This document shows positions 37,349-48,450 of a DNA stretch of 64,000 bases, piece after piece. The stretch comes from Amborella trichopoda. Taxonomy: Eukaryota > Streptophyta > Magnoliopsida > Amborellales > Amborellaceae. The DNA is taken from assembly GCF_000471905.2 (NCBI RefSeq), contig NW_006499848.1, positions 1,753,388-1,817,387 of the forward strand, given 5' to 3'. Made by a program: the position numbers and the translations under genes. Every line of letters begins with the position of its first letter. Position 1 is the stretch's first letter. Below the pieces are notes generated by a model, which was not told the DNA's origin, searched no databases, and saw only the letters and a list, made by a program, of their open reading frames with translations.

Positions 37349-37480
37349 GTTCAAATTAAAACTAATATCATCCAATGGCCCAAAAAAAGTTTTGCATTTT
37401 ATTTTTTATTTAGGTATTTTCTAGAATTTAGGCATAAATGCATTTTTATTTGAAGCGTCAAATAAAAATAATAAAAAGAT
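37305..37480 (+). repeat. Dispersed repeat, direct partner of 26640-26815
   Basis: It partly overlaps the right end of the fold-back element. With the 26640 copy it brackets the whole pararetrovirus/fold-back block as direct repeats about 10.5 kb apart. Confidence 0.5.
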
Positions 37481-37589
37481 AATTTTGAACAGAACAGTTG
37501 ACCAAAATACCCCCAAAACAATTAAGGTCATCTTTTTTGTTATAAATATTTTTTATTATTTTAATTTGGTGAGCAATAAAAAATACATC

Positions 37590-37690
37590 GATATCCTAGG
37601 TGAGCCCTCAAGGTGAGTGCCTAGGGCCTTGGCCCGCCTAGGTGGGCGCCTTTTTGAACACTGCCTAGGCGCAAAAGTGAACATTGCACC
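37590..37690. mobile_element. hAT end fragment
   Basis: CCGCCTAGGTGGGCGCCTTT followed by TTGAACACTGCCTAGG matches the subterminal and terminal parts of the hAT family at 18509-20426. Only one end is present, so it is a fragment. Confidence 0.45.
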
Positions 37691-37993
37691 TCCCACAATT
37701 TCTAACCAATTATTGACCCATTTAATATTATCCTTTGAGGGCTTTTGAAATTAGGAGCAAACAAATGAGTGAAATGCTAAATGGTGCATTTTGTGTGGCT
37801 GGTTTGATAAATTTCCTTTTTATATTTTATCTAATGTATACGCCCGATTGGAATGGCTAACAAACAGGTGGGCATCTACAATGGAGGTAAAACACCTTTC
37901 TCAAGAAATGGTGTAATCTTTATATGCCTTTTTGCATGTAGAAAATGACAAAATGTTACATACATATTTCCTGTTTTTACATGGAGTCTACAA

Positions 37994-39483
37994 GTGTCTT
38001 AAGTGTTTAGTATGTTGGTCTATAAAGCTAGTACGGTAGGACACATCTGTACATTTATTTTTTATAATTGAAATATTGTATAATATAGTATTTCTTTTTA
38101 TGATATTAATTAAACGGTTTGGTTTAATTCAAGGTGTTGAGAGTTTGAATCCCGTAGTGATTATATTTTTTTACAACTAATAAACTATTATATTAAATAT
38201 GTACAATTTAATTTTCCCTTTTTTAACATTCAACGACTAATGGTGATGTGATAGCATGTGAAGGTATGGAACAGTTGAAGAGGGGTTCCATTCCTATCAT
38301 GAGCATGGGCTACCTTTTTATTGCTAAAGAATAGTAAAGAAAAAGAGAAGAAAAAAAAAAAACATTGCAAGCCATGTGAATGGAATCATGGACTTGCCAA
38401 AAGCAAAAAGTAAGTGCTATCATTTGGAGATCCAATATTGTAGGATACTTTACTTTAAAACACAATACTGAAAAATGATGACATCAGCCAATGCGTATGT
38501 CACATGTAGCCCGTGTCTCTAAGTGTTGACACACGACACCAACCTATATATGGAGTGTTGAGGTGACATTTAGCTACTTGGATTGTTCTACCAAGGGTTC
38601 GATTCCGTGCTGCAAGCTTGCTTCTACGCTCCAAGGAAGGGAATCTCACTCATCCACGTTGTTTAAATTTTGGAATCTCGGTCTGTTTTTTTAGCTATCG
38701 AGATTTTGAGTTATAGGTGATCTAAATTCCCTAGCAATGTAGCATAGTATAATAATGTACTAAAGCATAACAATGTTGTATATTATAGCAGTATATTCTA
38801 GTAGTGTGGTATGTTATTGTAGTATGTACATTATAGTATAGTGTACATTATATTATTATATACAATGTTACCTCAACACTTCATGTATAGGCTGGCATTG
38901 CGTGTTAACATGTTTTGACAAGGGCCCAAAACGGACGTGATCATATGTGTTGGCTGATGGCATCATTTTTCAATACAGTATCGAGAGTTTAAATTGAATA
39001 TCCTGCAATTTTTGACATATAATATTAGATGTTCAAATTTTAGCACTTACTGTTTTTCTCTTGGTGAGTCTATTGGTCCATTCCCATGGCTTACAACATT
39101 TTTCTCTCTCTTTCTCTACTATTCTTTAGTAATAAAAAGGTAACCATGTTCATCATGGGAATCAAACCTCACTTTAACTAAACTCTTCCACGGCCTCACA
39201 TGCTACTACATCACCAATAGTTGTTGAATGTTAAAAAAAGGTACAGTTAAAATATATATACTTAATAAATATTTTATTAGTTGTAAAAGGATATACTCAT
39301 AACGAGTCAAACTCTCAATACCTTGCTTTAAGACCACTCTTACCACCTTTTCAACCGTTTAGTTAGTCTTATAAGATGGAATGCTATATTATATAATGCA
39401 ATAATGTAATTCTAAAAATAAATGTAGGGATATGCTTTGCCATACTGTTTTTTAGACCGACGTACTAGACACTTAAGACACCG
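37994..39483. repeat. Third long inverted repeat, arms built from SINE-like modules
   Basis: The left arm (37994 to about 38570) pairs with the reverse complement of the right arm (about 38860 to 39483): GTGTCTTAAGTGT, TATAATATAG, CTAAACGGTT, TTGAGAGTTTGA, TTTTACAACTAATAAA, TTTTTTAACATTCAAC, TACCTTTTTATT.CTAAAGAATAG, AAAAATGATG.CATCAGCCAA. Each arm holds two tRNA-like modules with A-box and B-box-like strings (GAGTTTGAATCCC near 38133; GGGGTTCCATTCCT near 38283; partners reversed near 39320 and 39165). The roughly 290-bp centre contains a third B-box-like string (GGGTTCGATTCC near 38597) and TAGTATA-rich sequence repeated at 39520-39625. Confidence 0.7.
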
Positions 39484-40473
39484 AACATTGGTTGTATATG
39501 GTGACTTTATATATACTAGCATATGGTATAGTCTAATAGAATTTATTATATGACATAGTATTGTAGTATAGTATAGCAGGATATTATTATATAGGAGTGT
39601 GGTATAGTATCGTAGTATATTTTGTGCTACTTAACTAGTTAAATACTCTTGGGGACCTCGATTTTTAACCACGACATGACTTGGTCCTTTACTATTTATC
39701 ATACGATCCATATTAATCTTGGATCAAACTTCCCCACATATTGGGATCAAGATCCCAAGACTTTAAGGTATACTGACTGCGAGAGTTTCCTGCTTGTCGC
39801 TGCATGGCTTCAACCTGATCTGGGATCTAATTTGGTCCCCCTCACAATAATTATGGTTGTACATATTGGTGATGAGAACATAACACCAAATGTACTACTT
39901 TTGTTCAAAAAAAAAAAAACGCCAATGTACAACACAAAAGATCTCCAAATCAGTGTCTTTTTCTCGAATTCAGTAGAAGACACTTGCATATGATTTCCCT
40001 TGTGATATATAACGAAATTTAGTTCCTAATAAAAGGTATAGTTAAACAATATACTGCAATTTGCATTAAAGTTTAATCTAGTTATGTGAGTCTAGCATAA
40101 TATCCATAATTGAAGTAATGAAAAATTATATCTAATATTAACAAGTTGTTTGAGGTGCAAGAACTAAAGTTTCAAAAGTGTCCAACATTTGTTTGGCGGG
40201 CAAAATAAATTTTAAGTAAATTTGATGATGTCAAAATTTCAATTCAAAACTTTCAGAAGGGGTAGTTTGTTTTTCGTTTTTCTAGGGCTTCCAAGTATTT
40301 TGTGGAATTATCGGAAAAGAAAAAGAAGGTTCTTAGAGGGTGATGGAACCAAAGAGGCATTTTTAAAATATAAAAGATGTATTGAATATCTATGCTGAAA
40401 ATTACAAGAAAAACCTCGATATAGAGAGATGTTTTGGGTATAAAATGTAAGAAAAAGAAAAAGCATGAGTATC
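39484..40473. other. Intron DNA with TAGTATAG-rich segment, no gene
   Basis: At 39520-39625 a TAGTATAG/GTGTGGTATAGTA-rich tract repeats the one at 38745-38860 in direct orientation. The open frame at 39649-39993 has no recognisable domain. Confidence 0.4.
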
Positions 40474-42574
40474 TGATGCAAATAATATTAGGATTATTTT
40501 AAATTTTTATTATTCTTTAGTTTATCTCTTTAGGAATAAGAGAGGAGGAGTCAATGGATATTTGTGGGCATTGAGTTTGTGTGTGAGTTGATATTTATGG
40601 ATTTGAGTTAATTAGTTATTGATTGATTTGGGTTTGTTAGTTTGGAATATAAATAGATAAGGTTAAATTATGGGAGGCAGTTTAAGAATATAAATAAGAT
40701 AAGGTTTAAGTTTAGAGAGAGTTTATCCTTATCAACTATAATCAAAGTTGGGGAGAATTTGGGCAAAACGTGGGATAGAAACGAGCCTAATTTTTGGCAG
40801 TGAATTAAAGAGAGAGAGGATAGGGAAAATTTGGCATGTGATTTTAAGAGAGAGAAAATAGGGAAGAAGAGATAAAATAAGAAAAGTGTAGAGAGTTTTT
40901 TTTGTTAATGTTTATCTTATTTTTTAGTTTATTTAAAGGGAGGTTTCCCTTCATTGTAAAAAAAAGTGACGAGTTAATAAAATTTGGTCTCGTGAAGAGA
41001 TTTTTAGGGTGGATTCCTTTGCAGATCTTGAGAGAGGGTATATTCTCTCGACCTTAAGGTGAATTCCCTTGCAGATCTTGAGAGAGGGTATATTCTCTCA
41101 AACCTTTTCTTTTTATTTTTCTGGTGTTATTATTGCTCCGCATCAATTGGTATCAGAGCTGCATTAATTGGTATCAAAGCAAGTCAGATCTTGAGAACAA
41201 GTTAGATCAGAGCAAGTCAGATCCAGATCAAGTTAGATCCTGAGAGCAAGTTAGGTCTAAGCAATCAAGCTAATCCTACTCTTGCTATGGATTATCGTTA
41301 GGTAGAAAATTTTACTAATGCCCCAGAGGATTTTCGAACTGAAGTACGTGAGATGAATCAGAGGTTGCAGCGGTTGGAGAACAATCTTCTTCGTGAAGAA
41401 GGTACTCACAACCACATTTATCTTGCAGCAGTAATTCCACGACAAATTCAGGGTATTGATTTCAAGCATATTGAAGAAATTTACAAGCCAGATCCGCTAT
41501 AGAGAAGCCAGATCCGCCACGTCCTATAGAATGACCTCGAAATTTTGATATTAAAATCGATCTCCCAAATTTCATGGTCGACGGTGTTTATCGATTGAAC
41601 TTGGTGTTTTTTTGGAGCTGTACCCATTCTTGGTTAGGAATAATCAGCCCAAGCTCGTATTCAACAATTACTCTTAGAACACGGTTGCAGGCTTCAGTCT
41701 TGAAGAAAAAGTATCGAGGCTCATGGTGGGACTTCATCACCAACTTTTGAGCTCGAGGTCGAGCTTCTCCCAACCCGAGGAGAATGATGCAAATAATATT
41801 AGGGGTATTTTAATTTTTTATTATTCTTTAGTTTATCTCTTCAGGAATAAGAGAGGAGGTGTGCAGGGATATTTGTGGGCATTGAGTTTGTGTAGAAGTT
41901 GATATTTATGTATTTGGGTTAATTAGTTATTGATTGATTTGGGTTAAGTTTGGAATATAAATAGATAAGGTTAAATTAGGGGAGGTAGTTTAGGAATACA
42001 AATCAGATAAGGTTAAGTTTAGAGAGAGTTTATCCTTATCAACAATAATCAAAGTTGGGGAGAATTTAGGGCAAACGTGGGATAGAAACGAGCCTAATTT
42101 TTGGCACGTGAATTAAAGAGAGAGAAGATAGGGAAAATTTAGCACGTGATTTTAAGAGAGAGAAAATAGAGAAGAAGAGATAAAATAGGAAAGTGTAGAG
42201 AGTTTTTTTTGTTAATGTTTATGAAGATAAGGAAAATTTAGCACGTGATTTTAAGAGAGAGAAAATAGGGAAGAAGAGATAAAAAAGGAAAAGTATAGGG
42301 AGAGTTTTTTTTTGGTTAATGTTTATCTTATTTTTTAGTCTATTTAAAGGGAGGTTTCCCTTCATTGTAAAAAAAGTGGCTGAGTTAATAAAATTTGGTC
42401 TCGTAAAGAGATTTTTGGGGTGAATTCCCTTGTAGACCTTGAGAGATGGTATATTCTCTCAACTTTGGGGTGAATTCCCTTGCAGACCTTGAGAGGGTAT
42501 ATTCTCTCAAACTTTTTTTTTTTTCTTTTTTTTTTCTGGTGTTACTTTTATGGTGTTATTATTGCTCTGCATCA
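40474..42574 (+). mobile_element. Internally deleted LTR retrotransposon (Ty3-like), 2.1 kb
   Basis: Left LTR 40474-41145 and right LTR 41785-42574 both start TGATGCAAATAATATTAGG and end GCATCA. A primer site ATTGGTATCAGAGC follows the left LTR. The interior of only about 640 bp carries a Gag N-terminus-like segment (EVREMNQRLQRLENNLLREE, coiled-coil) and a purine-rich tract before the right LTR. The right LTR is longer because part of it is tandemly duplicated. Just beyond it, about 42575-42605, a second copy of the primer-site region appears, so a further unit once followed. Matching target duplications were not found. Fossil, broken; the LTRs have clearly diverged. Confidence 0.75.
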
Positions 42575-42614
42575 ATTTGTGTCAATTGGTATCAAAGCTG
42601 CATTATTATCTTAG

Positions 42615-43870
42615 AGATTGACTTGTGAGCCCTTGGAGGTAAACTTTTGGAGCTCTGCTATGGCCTTTGGCTATAACATCTATCTATTTGATGCTGTTCT
42701 GTGGATTGTTGTGCTTGTCTTAAAGTTGATAGTTGTTTTATATATAAATTTTCATTTTGGTCAAGTGTACTCTACCACTAAAATAGTGGAGCAATGTCCT
42801 TCTTTGTGGTCAATAACCAACCTTCCACAACAGGTTGCATGCCTACCCTTCCTATATTCTTACAATGCTTTAGTTATCTAAACATAAGCTCCTAAACTAT
42901 GGCATGGTTCTTGTTTCTCCAATTTTTTGAGCCCATCTTTTGACAACTCAGAAAAGCTTTTTTGGGACGAATCTCAAATTTAACATCGTATTAGTGCCAA
43001 TGATAAGGATCCTTAGAATGTGTCGATAGAAAACTGAAGAAAATGGTTTTATTTGCTAAGTTCTTTGGTTGAGGTCCTCCTTAGAAGTCATATGGAAGGT
43101 TTTTGAAAAATCACTAGGCGGTCCTTAAAAAAGAATCGTATGAAAAGTTTCTAGAAAGTTTGAAAAATCACTATATTTTTTAAAATCACTAGATTTTTGA
43201 AAGGATCCTAAAATGTTTCTAAAAAGTTTTTAAAAATTGGGATTGAAAAGCACTAGGCAGTCCTTGGAAAAGAATTTGCTATAAGGGCATAAAGAGTTTT
43301 ATGGTTAGGGGGCGACTTTAGTAGTCTTCATGTGTTACTATTTCATGAGAGGGAAGTACTTAAAACAGTGTAAGGAGCTTTATATTTAGATAACTATCAA
43401 GGTTACGCCAGGTAGGGTTGATATGCCACCTTTTGGGGAAGATTATTAAAGACATGGCTCCTCTATAATTTAAACACTACTTGCACTTTGTCACCTGACT
43501 GGGAGTTCTACAGGTTTTATTAATCAACTGAGTGTTTGTATTGATCTTCTGACCCTAATGAAGCTTGCATTGATCTAGTTGCACGCTTAAGTCAAAAGAG
43601 AAAATGAGATTTTCATCATAAAAAATATAATGATGTTTGTCAAATTTCCAAAGTTCCTGGTCAGAATTGATCAATAATGCAATTGGTTTTCTCTTCCAAC
43701 TTTTTCTTCCACGACTAGGAAACAAACTTCATTATTTTATTATGTTATTATGCTTTTGCCAATGCTCTACTGGACCTGAATTGGTAAACTGTTATTGTAT
43801 CATGATCCACTTTCCTAAAAATGCTAGCTGATCAAGCACAATGACACAAAACAAATTTATCTTTCCAATT
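42615..43870. other. Distal intron DNA, no gene seen
   Basis: Low-repeat sequence between the LTR element and exon 2. Several short A/T-rich runs and decayed near-repeats of AATCACTAG and TCCTTAGAA are seen at 43010-43270. No domain is recognised in the open frames. Confidence 0.4.
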
Positions 43871-43901
43871 AGTCACTCTTTTTCTATATTTCTTATTACA
43901 G

Positions 43902-43982
43902 AAAGAGAGACTAGAACGAGAAATGGAGATCAAGCGTGTTAGAGACGAGCTATTAAAAAAGCAAAAGGATTCTATGGCATAA
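43902..43982 (+). CDS. Exon 2 of the small conserved plant membrane protein (residues 36-61, stop)
   Basis: After a good pyrimidine tract and AG at 43900-43901, the frame reads KERLEREMEIKRVRDELL and ends KKQKDSMA then TAA. It is phase 0, as exon 1 requires. Joined to exon 1 it gives a 61-residue protein: a short N-terminal membrane span followed by a highly charged helix. The HQDEK|KERLERE junction is what I remember of the conserved plant family. No ATG or open frame upstream of the AG explains this exon on its own. The sequence after the stop (43983 to about 44090) looks like a short 3' UTR. The overlapping minus-strand open frame is a shadow. Confidence 0.8.
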   Translation, partial: KERLEREMEIKRVRDELLKKQKDSMA

Positions 43983-44089
43983 AGGCCACTGTGGCGGGGC
44001 TTTTCTCTGACCTCAGTGCTCATTTTCTCTTGGTTACTCAATTTCCCTAATATTCATATACCCAGGGCCCTGGAAGGTACAAATAAAAA

Positions 44090-46535
44090 ATTTGGATTGC
44101 AATCTGTTGGTAAGTTGTATGGAGGTTTGCATTTTCGTGCCATGTTGATTGTGCATTAAAAGGTGACTATTGCCTGCTCATTTAGAAATGATTTTGGATA
44201 GGAGGTTAGATCATCACAATGATTTTGGATTAGTCGAGGAAGCTCACCATATTCATCACAAGCAATACGGGAATTTATGATGAGTTAGGAGTATGGAGGG
44301 CATAGCAGTTCTATTTCAGGGGAATGTAGTGGCTAGGTTATTTCTTGGTAGAATTTAGAGTTTTAAAAATTGGACATTTCTTGATAGAAACTTGGAAAAA
44401 CAATGAAAAGGAAAAAAAATCCCTAAGAAAGGTTAAGTTTTTATCTTTGGTACAAGGTCCCAATCACTACTAGTCGTCAATTGGGCGGCTGGGGTTGTGT
44501 TCCATTGACTGAGAAAAGTATCAGAGACTCTGTAGAAAAATGACATGATCTTAGTCACTCGATTTCGCATTTGACAGATAGGGGCGATTGTGGTTTTATG
44601 ATGTATAATCTGAAGGTATAATTTTTTTAAAGCTTGTCTATATTCATACGTTTCTCCATATCATAAATCTTAAGGGGACATTCAGTATCTTACATTGCTT
44701 ATAATTAATATGCTCTGCATAATATTTCCCTGTTAGTTGTTTGAAGAGCAAGTGAACCAAAAACCATTTTTTCTCTCTTTCCCTCCATGATCGTCACGAA
44801 ACTTACTTGGTATGTTATCTCAAAACGCCATGGAATTTGGGTTTTTAGAGAGAGAAGCCATTAAATATGGGTTTCAAAACCAGGGTTGCTAATGCAAAGG
44901 GGATTGAATGTGATGGAACCAAAGAGGACTGAAAGTACAGGTTTTTTTTAGCAAAATTGGCAACTGCAGAATTCACAATTCTTTTCCAAATTCATCACTA
45001 AATTTAGAATATTTATTTTTTTCCATGGTCCCATTAAAATTGGGGCTTTTCAAAGTAAGAGATTCAACTAGCGTGGATTTGAATCTCGCTGTGTTCATCA
45101 CTGGGACCGAAAAAGTTTTTGGCTCCTTTGGTTGGAAAAAGCAGAGAAGGAGAAAGAGAGAGCTTCATCGGACACTTCAGGTTTTTATTGTCCGTCAGTG
45201 TCAAATTGCTACCACCCTCCATTCCTGCTGTTAACTAGTCAAAAAGAAAAAAAAAAAAATCTTTAAGGAAAGTCGTTTTCGTCGAGTTAAATGGTCTTCG
45301 ACTACGAAAAATGGGTCCGGAGAGAGAGATGGAGGGGATTAGAGGCAAAATTGGAAATTTGAAATTTGAAAATTTGGAAGCATCAAAATGATGCCACTGT
45401 TTGCAAGATTGAACGGTTAACCAGACATGGGGTTTGGAGTAGTTAGAATCAGAACTGGACTAATCGGGAAAGTTAACCGAATTAACTGGTCAAGTTTTAC
45501 GCACTCCAGTTTCAAGTTTTACGTCGCTTTTAAGATATTGTTAATTCCTATTAGAAACAATGGAAAAGAAATTGATTCACCAACTTTTACATTTCCATCT
45601 AGAATTTCAGCGATATTGCAAGGTAAATAGGTCGATACATATAGGTTTCGTCGTATAAATCAAAACAATATATTTTTATCAAAATAAATAATTTTATTAA
45701 AAATATTATTTTGTTAAGAACAACAAAAAAAATACTTCCCATATTCATAAAAAATAATAATTTTATAAAGTAAAATATATATTTTTTGAAATATCGATTT
45801 CTCAAGAACTCCTAAAATTGAGGAGCATTTCAAGCAAGAAACGACCCTCATTGTTTGGATAATCGAACAAATCAGGACACGAGCACTGTAAAGGTGTTGA
45901 TCACCCTTTCAAATGCACCAAAACTCATATAAATGTTTTTGGAAAAAATAGTGAAAAATTCAGAACTATGAAATCGAGCAAGGAAAAATTCATATAAAAA
46001 TATTTATTCAATAATAAATAAGCATACCTAGTTTATATGATAGATGAAGCCTTGATGACTAAAATACACATTTCAATTTGATAAAAAATGACCAAAAAAT
46101 GCATCCAAACTCTGTTTTTTGGGATTGAACACAGGTTCTTCGAGCATAAGCTTTTTGAGCCAAAAGCAACCCCCAATCTTTTGATTTTTGAACAAATTAA
46201 AAGAGGTATATGATGGATGATTCGATTCGGATTAAAAACCCCAAATTTCAGCAAAAACCATTGACTATTGAAGGTGGTATTGATGAAATGGCGGAAATTT
46301 CAAAAGGCATGAAAATCTGCCGTTTCAATTGACAAAATCTCTTGATTTTTCAATCTTGGATTGTTTTACCAACAATAAATAGTGTTCTACAGCCATAAAG
46401 CATGAAAAATGCCAAAAAAAGCTAGAAAAAAGAATAAAAAAGCAAGAAAAAAAATCAACATGTAAATTCTTACATCAAATAACGGCTTTAATTAAAAATA
46501 ACGGGCATTAGAATAATTATACCATTATTTGTTTA
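44090..46535. other. Intergenic DNA, no gene seen
   Basis: Intergenic stretch between the 61-residue protein gene and the helicase. It holds AT-rich sequence and a CGGTTAACC/ACCGAATTAACTGG patch at 45410-45500, which resembles the ACCGGTT-rich repeat downstream. No domain is recognised in any open frame. Confidence 0.4.
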
Positions 46536-46770
46536 TAAAACCCGTTATATCCACTAACCGGTTCGGTGAATTGAAAAACCGGTCGGTTTGAGCAAAACAC
46601 GGCCTGTTCAACCCCTAACCGGCCGGTTTTGGGCTTGAAAATTTATGGGGTTGTACCTTAACCGCCCTTAACCGAACTTGAAACTAACGGTTCTAAGCTA
46701 ACTGACTGTTTGTAATTCTAACTGACCGGTTCTAATTCTAACCGGCTGGTTTTTCGGACAATGTTGAGAC
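46536..46770. repeat. ACCGGTT-rich dispersed repeat
   Basis: A dense cluster of AACCGG, CCGGTT and AACCGGCCGG words (for example AACCCCTAACCGGCCGG). This texture is common in plant hAT-type non-autonomous elements with TTGAACCGGCC ends. The boundaries are not resolved. Confidence 0.4.
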
Positions 46771-47029
46771 TACATTGTTGTTGCTTTTTTTTCCCTCGAG
46801 ATGCCAATGGAGAGCGGACGGCTACTCTAACAAAGTAAATGTGAGTTACTTCAAATAAATGAGTAACATCTTTCAATATATTAACACAATCTTCAAATGC
46901 CTATCAACATGGTCTTTTTACTATTTTCAAAATCAACATAATTAATCGCATAAAGTCATAAATAGTAAGCTTAAAAAGGACATATACCTAATATTAGAGG
47001 ACCCATCAAAATTACACCTATATCAAAAT

Positions 47030-47405
47030 TAGGGGTTGCAATAGGTCGGGTCCGGCTAGACCCGGACCCACACCCGAATAGTATTCGAGTTCAAATTTTG
47101 GACCCATAACCGTCAGGTCTGGAGTTTTGTTGGATATATTGCCACCCTATGACTATCAACTTCTATTTTTTTTTGTAGTACCTTTTTTTTAACCATCATA
47201 TACCCTGTGATTGAGAGCTTCTTTTCTTTTGCCAATAATACTGTAAATGTTGCCAATATTGTGAAAATATGATCACCTAACGCGCGTTTAAAGACACATG
47301 ATTGTCATCATATACCCTATGACTATGGGTACGAGTCCTATCCCCAAACCCGAGGTCGGTCTACCCAACGGGTCCCAGGTTTAGTCAGGTCCATTGCCAC
47401 CCTTA
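47030..47405. mobile_element. hAT MITE with perfect 8-bp target duplication
   Basis: The left end TAGGGGTTGCAATAGGTC and, reversed, the right end TAAGGGTGGCAATGGACC form the inverted ends. ATCAAAAT is duplicated exactly at 47022-47029 and 47406-47413. Eight-base duplications and TAGGGGTG..CAA ends are typical of hAT elements. The unit is 376 bp with GGTCGGGTC-rich subterminal sequence and no coding capacity. An internal TATACCCTATGACTAT string is repeated, with ATTGCCACCCTATGAC near 47140 resembling an older end, so it may itself be composite. Confidence 0.8.
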
Positions 47406-47579
47406 ATCAAAATATCACTCGAGCAATATCATCTTCAAAGTTCATTCAAACATTCAAAAAAAAGGGAAAATTATAGATATCTTCAAAATGAACTCTCTAG
47501 ACACCTTACACCCCAATACTTTTAGCATCATACCCGAGACCCAATACTCTTTTTCTTCTATGGAAAAAGTTACATAAAG

Positions 47580-47950
47580 TTGCAACCTTACTGCCATAGC
47601 TACGGATGCACCTAAAAAATCCATCGAAAAAGGTAGTTTTAATCTTGAAAAACCCTTTGATTGATCATCTTGACATCGAGATGTATAACCATGAAAAATA
47701 AAAAGATTTTAAATCTAGAAATAGTATATTTTACAACATATTATCTACACCGTCCATTTTCAAGATTTGCATATGTTTATAGATCTACTTGATTTTAACC
47801 ATTTTTAAAATTTAAAACTTTATAATTAGATATAAAAATAGATTTTGAGATAGTCCTAAAACCAGTTTACATCAAAATTATATACCATGATAAAATTTGA
47901 AGTTGCACCTTACCTATAGAGCTACGGATGCATCTGTATGCCAACTGCAC
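47580..47950. repeat. Pair of direct repeats about 330 bp apart
   Basis: AGTTGCAACCTTACTGCCAT then AGCTACGGATGCACC at about 47579-47614, and AGTTGCACCTTACC then AGAGCTACGGATGCATC at about 47901-47935, are direct repeats. They flank AT-rich DNA and resemble short-repeat ends of a decayed element. Confidence 0.35.
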
Positions 47951-48339
47951 CCTCCTTTTATTTACCCAAGTCAAAAAATTAATAAAATTAAGACTATAAT
48001 GCCCTTTTCATACCCTCTCTCTCATTCTAGAATAGCTTACTAAAATTACATTTTTTAAAAAAAATCGAGGCACTAATCGGCCATTCTAGTTGGAATCAGT
48101 CGGACTAATCGGATCGGGCTAGGACCAACTACACGGCCCGATCCGTTGTTTCGAACACTGCTACATAGTACTCGAAGGTGTATCCATAATTTTTCCTTTA
48201 TTTTTCTCCCTATGTTTAGGGGCTCCGATAAACCGAGAAAGTAGTATTAACTCTACTGATGGATATAAAAACTGTAGTTGGGTCATAACTGTCCCATAAA
48301 ACTTTCTGGACCGTCCATCTTTTGAACGAGACGGTGATG

Positions 48340-48450
48340 CCCATTTGACCACATCTATAGCTCTAATGGACCCTATATAATAGCTTAAAATTCGAAAACT
48401 CAACAATACTGAAGCATTAACAATACTGAAGCAGGTTTTTCCATCAGGTC
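48340..48450 (+). promoter_or_regulatory. Core promoter and 5' UTR of the RH41-type helicase gene
   Basis: CCCTATATAATAGC at about 48371-48384 is a good TATA box, about 70 bp before the ATG at 48451. The 5' UTR contains an imperfect tandem duplication of AACAATACTGAAGCA (48403-48432). Confidence 0.55.

Larger units (their letters stand above)
12389..43901 (+). other. 31.5-kb intron of the 61-residue protein gene
   Basis: The donor is AAG|GTAAAA and the acceptor is TTTTTCTATATTTCTTATTACAG|AAAGAG written in two parts: a pyrimidine tract ending at 43899, then AG at 43900-43901. Both exon edges are phase 0 and the joined protein reads through to a stop in the family's expected length. The intron holds almost every large mobile element of the window. 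It is about 170 times longer than the coding sequence it interrupts. Stretches not annotated separately (12389-14229, 24346-25545, 25836-26369, 39484-40473, 42615-43870) show no gene or clear element. Confidence 0.75.
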
